Origin: Actinoalloteichus hoggarensis
GTDB lineage: Bacteria > Actinomycetota > Actinomycetes > Mycobacteriales > Pseudonocardiaceae
Length of the DNA stretch: 64,000 nucleotides
Assembly (NCBI RefSeq): GCF_002234535.1
Contig: NZ_CP022521.1
Coordinates: forward strand, 868,001-932,000
Direction of reading: 5' to 3'
Below are positions 7,660 through 14,539 of the stretch, one piece after another (position 1 is the first letter of the stretch; each line of letters opens with the position of its first letter). The translations under genes were made by a program, and so were the position numbers. The notes beneath the pieces were generated by a model. That model saw only the letters and a program-made list of their open reading frames with translations, made no database searches and was not told the DNA's origin.

Positions 7660-8362
7660 GGGTGAGTGAGCGCGGCGCGCGGTTCCTGTCGGGACGGCAG
7701 GTCGGCGGGATCGAGGAGCACGGCCGGGGCCTGCCGTGATCACGGCGTCGGCAGATCGGCTCCTCGCGGATGACGTCGTCCCGGCCCGCGGGAGCTGGGG
7801 GAGTGTCGGTGCCGCGCTCGTGGGTGTCGAACTGCCGCTGTTCCGCCTCCTACGTCTATGACGCCTGTCTCGACGTGGAACGGCGCGCCGCTCGTGCGCC
7901 GGCCCGAGCACCGCTTGTACTCGCGGGTTCACGGTGATCGGCTGCGCATCGGCAGTGACGACCATCGGCCGGTCCCAGCCGGGCGGGGCCTCCCTGCCCG
8001 GGGGCTTCGACGCGGTGATCGAGCCCGCCCGGCGACTCCTGCGCCCGGAGGTCAGGTTCGTCCCCGAGTACCGCGTCAACGGTGTCGTCGCGATGACATC
8101 GGACGACCTGGCCGTTCCTCGTCGGCTCGCCGGGTCGGACAACGTGTGAATCGCGCAGGCGAGTCAAGGTGACCCATGCCGCAGGAACGGCTGTGCCGCC
8201 GGCCGGGGCGCTTCCAGTCTTGGGCGCTGCCCCCCGGGTGCTGCTCGACGGAGGCGAGCTGCCGAGTGAGCTGGGGGCCGAGTGATTCGACGGAACGGGT
8301 TCGGACCTCCTCCGCGGCCGTGACGCGTCCCACCGTGACGTCTACGCCAACGACGCCGCCTG
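7660..8362 (+). pseudogene. FAD-dependent oxidoreductase (DadA/dimethylglycine dehydrogenase-like), heavily decayed
   Basis: Pieces in different frames line up in the right order for an FAD-dependent amine oxidoreductase. They are ITASADRLLADDVVPARGSW followed by SVGAALVGVELPLFRLL (the ADxVVxAxGxWG segment), HRLYSRVHGDRLRIGSDDHRP, FDAVIEPARRLLRPEVRF, RVNGVVAMTSDDL and finally SDLLRGRDASHRDVYANDAA near the end. Joining them needs several frameshifts and at least one internal stop (near 8281). No FAD-binding GxGxxG start is left. This is an assembly by eye from short matches, so the family is probable and the exact limits are not certain. Confidence 0.45.
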
Positions 8363-8732
8363 AGTCGTCGGGAGTCATGGCGTGCGGTCCGCGTCGCCTG
8401 GGCGGGGCCGCGTTCGCCATGTCCGATCAGGGGCGGGCCCATCAGGCGCGGACCCGGGACAGGGGCGGCGAGGGCTGCGACGGACTGTCCTGGGCGGCGT
8501 GTCGGGAGGCACTGACGATCAGGCGCGCAATCTGGGGCCGGCGGCGGCCTCCTGGCGTGGGTCTGGTCTCCCCGGCCACGCCCTGGTCGCGAGCCGTGCT
8601 CGGTGTCTTCGCCGTGGTGGTGCCGTCGACGATCGGTCGACCGTCCCCTGCTGCGAACACACGGGAGTCCGTCGCCGCCATCTGGTCCAGGAGTGCAACC
8701 GGTCGTGTTTTGCTATCGGATGGGGTACTGTG

Positions 8733-8759
8733 AAACCGATCTGAAAAACAGACTGGTTT
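8733..8759. promoter_or_regulatory. Candidate operator: imperfect inverted repeat before the hydrolase gene
   Basis: AAACC-gat-CTG and CAG-act-GGTTT form an inverted repeat around an AAAAA spacer, ending 10 bases before the hydrolase ATG. The arms match at 8 of 11 positions. HxlR proteins bind such palindromes, and the HxlR gene just downstream is the obvious candidate regulator. Confidence 0.5.
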
Positions 8760-8768
8760 GGGGTGGGG

Positions 8769-9524
8769 ATGAGCACTGTCGGGGCGAAGGTGATCCTGAT
8801 TCCGGGTGCCTGGATGGGCGCGTGGATCTGGGAGCCGACCGTGAACAGACTCGTCGAGCGTGGCATCGACGCCGAGACGCTGACGTTGCGTGGGCTTGAG
8901 GCCGGCGTGCCGAAGAGTGAGATCGCCGCCGTTCGGCTCGCCGATCACGTGCGGCAGCTGCGAGACGTCGTCGACGGTCACCGCGTGCCCGTCGTCCTCG
9001 TCTCGCACTCCTATTCGGCGATGGTGACGGCCCAGGTGGCGGACCGCGTCGGCGGCAAGGTCGCCGGACTCGTCCACTTCGGAGGCTTCCTGCCCGTGGA
9101 CGGACGGTCCCTGCTCGACGGCTGGGGGTCGACCCCCGAAGAGCGAGACGCGGAGCGGGCGGACATCGTCCGCGCGGGCGGACTGTGGCTGCCGCCGACC
9201 CGGCCCATGCTCGACCACGAGACGGACCTGACGCCCGCGGATCGTGATCTGTTGGCCGGCGGATTCACCCCGCATCCCGGACACACGATCACGGATCGGG
9301 CCGAGCTGGCCGTCCCCGTCGGCACCCGGCCCACGACGTATGTCGCACTGTCGACGGCGGGTCCCGACGACGCCTGGCGGCACGCACCGGCTGCCGCTCG
9401 CGACGCGACGGCCTGGCGGCGCAGGCATATCGCCAGTGGACACTGGCCGATGCTCTCGGCCCCGGACACGACCGCGGACCTGATCGACGGCGAGGTCCGA
9501 GAGCACACCGCCGCGCTCGGCTGA
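8769..9524 (+). CDS. Alpha/beta hydrolase
   Basis: A 251-residue cytoplasmic alpha/beta-hydrolase fold enzyme of the esterase-like family that includes plant salicylate esterases. It shows the oxyanion strand LIPGAWMGAWIWEP near the start, the nucleophile elbow VSHSYSAM (Ser at about 81, with Ser in place of both flanking Gly) and a C-terminal SGHWPML with the catalytic His. ATG 8769 follows a GGGGTGGGG ribosome binding sequence and is preferred to the GTG six bases earlier. An inverted repeat covers the promoter, and an HxlR regulator gene follows 79 bases downstream, a pairing common for small detoxification enzymes. The substrate is unknown. Confidence 0.85.
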   Translation: MSTVGAKVILIPGAWMGAWIWEPTVNRLVERGIDAETLTLRGLEAGVPKSEIAAVRLADHVRQLRDVVDGHRVPVVLVSHSYSAMVTAQVADRVGGKVAGLVHFGGFLPVDGRSLLDGWGSTPEERDAERADIVRAGGLWLPPTRPMLDHETDLTPADRDLLAGGFTPHPGHTITDRAELAVPVGTRPTTYVALSTAGPDDAWRHAPAAARDATAWRRRHIASGHWPMLSAPDTTADLIDGEVREHTAALG

Positions 9525-9603
9525 TCACGGACGCGGCTGATCACCGACGTGCCGGGCAGGCCGGCGCGGTCTTCGGAGCGGCGTTCACCAGGGAGGGAAC
9601 GAC

Positions 9604-10062
9604 ATGGCGGTGCACGATCGATCGAGCTGCCCCATCAATCTCGCGATCGAGTTGTTCGGGGACCGGTGGACTCTGTTGATCCTCCGGGACGTGATCTTCA
9701 CCGATCGGCGACACTTCCGCGAACTCCTGCGGGAGTCGGAGGAGAACATCACCAGCAGCATCCTGGCGGATCGTCTCGACCGGCTGGTGGCTGCGGGCGT
9801 CCTGACCAGGGAGGGCGTGGCGACACACAAGCAGAAGACCGTCTACAGCCTCACCGAGAAGGGCGTGGACCTCGTGCCGGTGCTGGCGACCATCGGGCAG
9901 TGGGGGGCCGATCACTGCGCGGCGGACCCGGCGAAGGCGGCCGCCGCCCGCGAACTGGAGTATCGGCGTCCCGAATCCTGGTCGGGCCTCATGAGTGAGC
10001 TGCGGGCCCGCCACTCGGTCGTCGCGGGCCAGGTCGCGGGCGAACCACGGCGCCGCCCGTGA
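9604..10062 (+). CDS. HxlR-family transcriptional regulator
   Basis: A 152-residue winged-helix regulator. The family signature is intact: a Cys near the N-terminus followed by INLAIELFGDRWTLLILRDV, then HFRELLRESEENITSSILADRLDRL and VYSLTEKG for the wing. HxlR/MarR-like proteins act as dimers, often sensing electrophiles or oxidants through the conserved Cys (here SSCPI, residue 9). The start has a GGGAGGG ribosome binding site. It follows the alpha/beta hydrolase in the same direction and probably controls both from the inverted repeat upstream of that gene. Confidence 0.93.
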   Translation: MAVHDRSSCPINLAIELFGDRWTLLILRDVIFTDRRHFRELLRESEENITSSILADRLDRLVAAGVLTREGVATHKQKTVYSLTEKGVDLVPVLATIGQWGADHCAADPAKAAAARELEYRRPESWSGLMSELRARHSVVAGQVAGEPRRRP

Positions 10063-10074
10063 GCAGGACAGGCG

Positions 10075-10280
10075 GGCGGTGGCCGCGGCGGCCGCCCGAT
10101 GGTGGTCGACTGGGCGGCCCGGTGGTGGTCGACTGGGCGACGCTCGGCTCGGCGGCTGGGGCCGGCCGCGTGGTGGCTGACCGCGGTCTGGCGGTGGTCG
10201 GTTGGATCGTGGCCGGTTCGGCGATCTGGCTGTGGTCGGCTGGGCGGTGGCTGCCTGCGGTCCGGCGGTGATCGGCGCGG
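10075..10280. repeat. Degenerate GC-rich repeat around GTGGTCG(A/G)CTGGGCGG
   Basis: Units resembling GTGGTCGACTGGGCG recur about every 25-30 bases, some near-identical (10099-10115 and 10124-10140) and others diverged. No gene is visible here. The repeats lie between the HxlR gene and a hydrolase gene that has lost its front half. Confidence 0.6.
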
Positions 10281-10354
10281 CGATGGCCGACCCCCGGTGA
10301 CCCGTGGACGGCCGACCGGGTGCCGCTCGACCCGGCGGCCTCCGGCGACGATCG

Positions 10355-10424
10355 CCCGTGTGCCCGTGTGCCCGTGTGCCTGTGTGCCTGTGTGCCTGTG
10401 TGCCTGTGTGCCTGTGTGCCCGTC
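10355..10424. repeat. Tandem 8-bp repeat (CCTGTGTG / CCCGTGTG)
   Basis: About eight consecutive copies of an octamer, mostly CCTGTGTG with CCCGTGTG variants at both ends. Such a short perfect tandem array is prone to slippage and should differ in copy number between related strains. It is non-coding as far as I can see. Confidence 0.85.
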
Positions 10425-10560
10425 CGTTCGTCCGTCCGCATGACCGACGCCCGACGACGTGGGTCCGCCGATCGGTCCCGGCACCACACCATGCGTGCTG
10501 GTCGATACGAAGTCGGGGGTCGATCGGGAGGGGGGCGAGGCGGGCCCGGTCGACGCGGTG

Positions 10561-10925
10561 ACCCGCGCCGAGGCCGAGGGGAGCGCCGACTGGCTCGCCG
10601 CCGAGATGCTGCCGAAGCTCGTGGGGGCCGCGACGCATGCGACGCGCCCGGCGGTCGTCGACCGGTTGCGCGACCTGATCGACGCTCAGCCCGCCGCGGG
10701 CATCGCCTGGGCGCAGCGGGCGATGGCCGCTCGACCGGACTCCACCGCCCTGCTGCGTGACGCCGGGCTGCCGACGCTGATCGTCATCGGCGAACAGGAC
10801 GAGCTCTCCCCGCCGGAGACGGCCGAACGACTCGTCGAGCTGCTGCCGTGGGGCAGGCTGGAGATCGTCCCCGACGCCGGGCATCTGGTGCACGCCACGG
10901 CGCGGCGCCGGGCTGTGACCGGCGC
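10561..10925 (+). pseudogene. Alpha/beta hydrolase, 5'-truncated
   Basis: The open frame encodes only the C-terminal half of an alpha/beta hydrolase: a cap-like helical part (WLAAEMLPKLVG, IAWAQRAMAARPD), then LIVIGEQDELSPPETAERL with the catalytic Asp and IVPDAGHLVHATA with the catalytic His. The oxyanion strand and nucleophile elbow are missing; their place is taken by the repeats upstream. Past about 10925 the frame runs antisense through the erm gene without homology. It is best read as a remnant with its front half lost beside the repeat array. Confidence 0.65.
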
Positions 10926-10941
10926 CGCGGGGGCGATGGCG

Positions 10942-11817
10942 CTACGAGGTTCGCCCGCCGTGATGCGGCAGGCGAGCCGGGGGCTCCTCGCGGCGCCCAC
11001 GACGGTCCGGGCCGCCGCGCTGCGGGGCGGGACCCGGACCGCCGACCGTCCGGAACAGTCGGACCCACTGGTGCGCGGTCAGCCTGCGAGGCAGCTCACC
11101 GCCGCTCAGCCCCTCTTCTCGGAGCCACCTCGCCACTCGGCGAGCCTCGCCCAGTCGAGTCAGGATGCCGCGCAGGCCCGTGCCCCGGCCGGTGAACACG
11201 GCGCGCACCAGCCGCTGGTAGTCGTCCCGTTCCGACTCCGACACCAGCGGCTTCGCCCGCCGCCGCATGACGAGCAGCCCGCCGTCGACGGCGGGCCGGG
11301 GCCGGAACGCGGCGGCGGGCACCCGCCCGGCGAGGCTGAACTCGTACCAGGGCCACCACAGCGCCGTGAGCATCGTGGTGCCGCCGATCCCGGCGCGTTT
11401 CCGCGCCACCTCCCACTGCACCAACAGGGTCGCCGTCCGCCAGTCGCCGGCGTCCAGCAGCCTGCGCAGCAGCGGCGTGGTGAGGTGGAACGGAACGTTG
11501 GAGACGATGTGATGGCCGGTGCCGGCCGGCCGGTGGGTCAGCAGGTCGGCGTGGACCACGTCGGCGCGGTCGCCGAATCTCGTCCGCAGCGTCCGGACCC
11601 GGCGCGGATCGATCTCGACGGCGGTGACGGAGCGTCCGAGCGTGACGAGAACCTCGGTCAACGCGCCGTCGCCCGCGCCGTACTCGAGTACCGGGCCGGG
11701 CGGCTCGGCGCGGACGAGGTCGGCGACGCGGGCGATGATCCGATCGTCGACGAGGTGGTTCTGCCCGAGTTCATGGCGGCCGGGCAGGTGGAGATGACGA
11801 GAATCGTGCTTCGACAT
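10942..11817 (-). CDS. erm: 23S rRNA (adenine-N6)-dimethyltransferase, Erm family
   Basis: Methylates the exocyclic amine of a single adenine of 23S rRNA (A2058 in E. coli numbering) with S-adenosylmethionine, giving resistance to macrolides, lincosamides and streptogramin B. The 291-residue protein shows HELGQNHLVD (motif X), VLEYGAGDGALTEVL (motif I, SAM binding), AVEIDPRR (motif II), ADLL and IVSNVPFHLTTPLL (the N-V-P-F catalytic motif). An Arg/Gly-rich C-terminal tail is common in actinomycete Erm proteins. ATG 11817 places the first family residues near the start; an in-frame ATG at 11976 would add 53 unrelated residues across strong hairpins. It is a single gene and could serve producer self-protection or acquired resistance. 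Confidence 0.92.
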   Translation of the reverse strand: MSKHDSRHLHLPGRHELGQNHLVDDRIIARVADLVRAEPPGPVLEYGAGDGALTEVLVTLGRSVTAVEIDPRRVRTLRTRFGDRADVVHADLLTHRPAGTGHHIVSNVPFHLTTPLLRRLLDAGDWRTATLLVQWEVARKRAGIGGTTMLTALWWPWYEFSLAGRVPAAAFRPRPAVDGGLLVMRRRAKPLVSESERDDYQRLVRAVFTGRGTGLRGILTRLGEARRVARWLREEGLSGGELPRRLTAHQWVRLFRTVGGPGPAPQRGGPDRRGRREEPPARLPHHGGRTS

Positions 11818-11841
11818 GGGTTCCCGATTCGGTGGCGACGT

Positions 11842-11939
11842 CGCGCGACACACCGATGCTGAGCTGATCGGTCGCGCGCAAGGACTGACGACGCGGCGAG
11901 ACGGCGGGAAGCCCTGACAACGGGCCGGAGACGGCCCGT
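11842..11939 (-). promoter_or_regulatory. Structured 5' leader of erm (two hairpins, possible attenuator)
   Basis: Read on the minus strand, the region before the erm ATG can form two stable hairpins. The distal one has an 8-bp perfect stem, ACGGGCCG with CGGCCCGT, around a four-base loop (11920-11939). The proximal one pairs CGCGCGAC with GTCGCGCG and also CCGAT with ATCGG (11842-11878), ending about 25 bases before the start. Actinomycete erm genes are often regulated by leader attenuation. I could not identify a convincing short leader peptide. Confidence 0.45.
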
Positions 11940-11976
11940 ACAGAAAGGAGAAGGCGGCACCGCGCCTGGCGGACAT

Positions 11977-12662
11977 CCGACTCAGGCGTGGGGTGCGCGC
12001 ACCGCCGTCAGGCCGTGCGCAGCCGAGTGAGTGCGTGGAAGCAACACATGGCGGGGACCATAACAGGTGGTCGGACGCCGACCAACCGGGTTTCGGGCCG
12101 TCTCCGCCCGGAGGCGGCCCCTGCGGCAGGGCGCCTCGGGCTTCCGTCGGGTGAGCAGGTCGGGATGGCCTCGGGCGACGTCGAGCCGCCGCTCGACGGG
12201 CGGTGCTCGGCTCGGCGTCGACACGAGCGATCGAGGCGAGCCGCGTTCCTCGCGGCCGGCCGGCCGTCTCGAACGCGATCCGAGCCGACCGGCCGGAGTC
12301 TGACGGCGCGGTGTGACCCGGTGCGGTTCGATCTGGCGTGGTTCGACTTCGCCCGGCGGCCGAACCCGATCCTCAGCGGGTTCGGAGCGTACCGACACTC
12401 CGATTCTCGATCCGGCCCGATCGCCGACAGCACGACACCCGACAACACGGCCGCCGATCCCCGATCGCCCGGGTCGACGGGTCACAGGGTTGCCGGGTCA
12501 CTCGGGGCACTGGGGTTGTCGGGTCACTCGGGTGTCGGGTTGGGTCGCCGTCCGCCGGGTCGATGGGTCGCCGGGCCGGGCCGCCGGGCCGCCGGCTCGC
12601 TTGGGCCGCCCGATTGCCGGGCCCGACATACGACGTGGGCGGGCCCGGGTCCACGCCGTCCG
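11977..12662. repeat. Gene-free stretch with degenerate GC-rich repeats
   Basis: No gene is supported between erm and the immunity genes. From about 12470 to 12600 units like GGGTCACTCGGG, GGGTCGACGGGTC and GGGTCGCCG recur at irregular spacing. The long open frames here are by-products of base composition. Confidence 0.5.
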
Positions 12663-14027
12663 TCAACCCGGCACCGTGCCGCCCCCGTCGACTCGATCGG
12701 GAGCCGGCGTCTCGGGTGCCGCGGCGGGCGTCACCGCGCGAGCCGCGGCGCGCACGGTCTCCGGGGCGACGGCGGGCATCCGATACTCGTTGGCTCGAAT
12801 GTGGGCGAGGAACGAGGCATCGGGTGCGACGCCGTGCTTCTCCAGGTAGTACCGGACCGCGGGCTGCCAGAGCCAGGTGCCGTCGGTGAGCCAGGCGACC
12901 GGGACCCGGCGTGGATGCTCGGGGTCGAGCTGATCGGCGACCCTGCCTCGCCCGGAGAGGACGAGCTCTCCGGCGACGAGGTAGGTGAGCACCCGGTCCT
13001 TCTCCTCGGCGGTCAGCGGCTCGCGATCCACGACCGGGGCGCCGTCGTCGGTCTGACCGTCGAACACACGTGCCCGAGAGAAGCCTCTGGGCCCGGTCCC
13101 GTGCTCGGACTGGGACTCGGGTGCCGTGGCGGCGGCACGGGTGGCGACGTCCGCGAGGTAGGCCCGGATCTCCGGAGAGGTGGGCAGGCGGTGCCGCCGA
13201 ATCCGTTCCTCGGTGATCACGGCATAGGCGACGCGGAGGCCGGTCTCGGGCACCGCGTTCGGGACCCGGAATCGGTTGGCGCGGATGTGCGCCAGCAGGC
13301 CGGGGTCGGGGGCGACGCCGTACTTCTCCAGGTAATAGGGGACGGAGGAGAGCCAGACCCAGGCACCGTCGGTCCGGGCGACGGTCCGGGGTATCACCTT
13401 CCGGTCCGCCGCGAGCAGGTCACGGAAGCCGCCGGTCTCGACCACCTGGATCACCGGTGCCGTGCGCAGGTACTCCAGGACGGCGGGAACCTCCTCGGCG
13501 GGCACCGGTGGTCGAGTGACGACGGGCTTGCGATCCGGTCCCATCCCGTCGAAGAGCCTGGCCTTGGTGACCGTCGGCAGTTCCGGCTGCTCCACGCTCG
13601 CCCCACGGCGCAGCCAGTCGGGCACGGCGTCGGCCGGGCGCGGGTGGCGAGCGAGTTCGGCGTGGAAGTCCGCCTGCGCGGGATACTCGAGCCAGTCCGG
13701 CTCGCGTTCGCGGTCATAGCTGACGGAGTAGGTGCCGGGATGGGTGATCAGGCTGGCGAAGGTCGTCCAGGTGCCGAGTTCCGGGCGGTACATCCCGGCC
13801 CGGAGTCGGTCAAGCAGCTCGGGGATCGACGGCGGGAGGGACCAGTGTCGGGCGTTGCCCGCCGTGTCCTTGATCGTGCTGATGGTCTCGACGTGTGCGC
13901 CGACGGCGCAGTACTGGAGGTAGAGCTCGCGCCAAGCGGTGGGGGCCTCGTGTCGGACGACCGAGACGATCTCCTCGAGCAGCGCGTTCTCTTCCTGCGG
14001 GCTCAGCGGGGCGGACGGGGTCGTCAT
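12663..14027 (-). CDS. Immunity-like protein: YezG/DUF600-type domain plus two copies of a C-terminal repeat domain
   Basis: A 454-residue cytoplasmic protein, last gene of the toxin operon. Residues 10-145 resemble the YezG/DUF600 immunity family: EEIVSVVRHEAPTAWRELYL, then GTWTTFASLI, GTYSVSYDREREPDW and ELARHPRPADAVPDWL. Two related modules of about 115 residues follow. Each starts ARxFDG, has a tryptophan-rich core (TDGAWVWLSSVPYYLEKYGV and TDGTWLWQPAVRYYLEKHGV) and ends LLAHIRANRFRVP or FLAHIRANEYRMP, so they arose by duplication. The ATG at 14027 is chosen for the AGAAGG sequence upstream and the family-like start. It follows the smaller immunity gene by 44 bases. It probably protects against this toxin or a variant of it; the function of the duplicated module is unknown. 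Confidence 0.75.
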   Translation of the reverse strand: MTTPSAPLSPQEENALLEEIVSVVRHEAPTAWRELYLQYCAVGAHVETISTIKDTAGNARHWSLPPSIPELLDRLRAGMYRPELGTWTTFASLITHPGTYSVSYDREREPDWLEYPAQADFHAELARHPRPADAVPDWLRRGASVEQPELPTVTKARLFDGMGPDRKPVVTRPPVPAEEVPAVLEYLRTAPVIQVVETGGFRDLLAADRKVIPRTVARTDGAWVWLSSVPYYLEKYGVAPDPGLLAHIRANRFRVPNAVPETGLRVAYAVITEERIRRHRLPTSPEIRAYLADVATRAAATAPESQSEHGTGPRGFSRARVFDGQTDDGAPVVDREPLTAEEKDRVLTYLVAGELVLSGRGRVADQLDPEHPRRVPVAWLTDGTWLWQPAVRYYLEKHGVAPDASFLAHIRANEYRMPAVAPETVRAAARAVTPAAAPETPAPDRVDGGGTVPG

Positions 14028-14071
14028 CAACGAGACCTTCTCTTCGGAGGGGAGCCTGCGTCCGTGGCGAC

Positions 14072-14539
14072 TCAGGCGGCGGGGTCGGGGGCGTCTCCTC
14101 GCGTCGCCTGCGCGAGCCGGTCCGCCAGCCAGCGGGGCACGTGTCGTGCCGCACGGGGGAACGCCAGCAGGTCGGCCACGAACACCGCGGGCTCCACCGG
14201 CGGCACCCACTGCGGCTCATGGAGGTAGTTGTAGCTCACCTGGAACGTGCGGGGCGGGTCCACGGTGAATCGCAGGGAGAACCACGCGCCCTGCTCCGGG
14301 TCGGCGGTGGCCTGCCGGAGCCGGGCGAGGTCCTCGCTCAGCTCCGGAGTGGGCGCGACGGGCGGGCTGCCGCCGTCGGCCGTCACCACCGTGAGGCTCA
14401 CGTCTCGCACGGTGCTCGCCATCAGCGCCTTGAGGTCGATGCGCTGCCAGTCCGGCGGCGCGGCGGCGAGCAGCAGGTCGCCGATCCGGTTCCGCAGTTC
14501 GTCTTCACTAGGGAGCGAGGGGGGTCGCGGAGGGGACAT
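14072..14539 (-). CDS. YezG/DUF600-type immunity protein
   Basis: A 155-residue protein encoded directly after the toxin, overlapping its 3' end by 32 bases, so the two are translationally coupled. Family features are an N-terminal helix (EDELRNRIGDLLLAAAPPDWQRIDL), a middle strand region (EQGAWFSLRF), the TFQVSYNYLHEPQW core and a C-terminal VADLLAFPRAARHVPRWLADRL. In Bacillus subtilis YezG neutralises YeeF, a type VII-secreted toxin with the same kind of non-specific endonuclease C-terminus as the toxin here. I therefore infer that this protein binds and blocks the nuclease domain in the producing cell. Coupling and position make it the most likely cognate immunity protein. Confidence 0.82.
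   Translation of the reverse strand: MSPPRPPSLPSEDELRNRIGDLLLAAAPPDWQRIDLKALMASTVRDVSLTVVTADGGSPPVAPTPELSEDLARLRQATADPEQGAWFSLRFTVDPPRTFQVSYNYLHEPQWVPPVEPAVFVADLLAFPRAARHVPRWLADRLAQATRGDAPDPAA

Noticed and set aside
7120-8170. Assorted Arg-rich frames in the decayed region taken as intact genes
   Set aside because: Only pieces in shifting frames match known families; no single frame gives a complete protein.
10350-10430. Possible CRISPR-like array
   Set aside because: The octamer copies are directly adjacent with no spacers, so this is a simple tandem repeat.
11988-14228. A 746-codon plus-strand open frame over the immunity genes
   Set aside because: It lies opposite two genes with recognisable families and shows no conserved motif or ribosome binding site.
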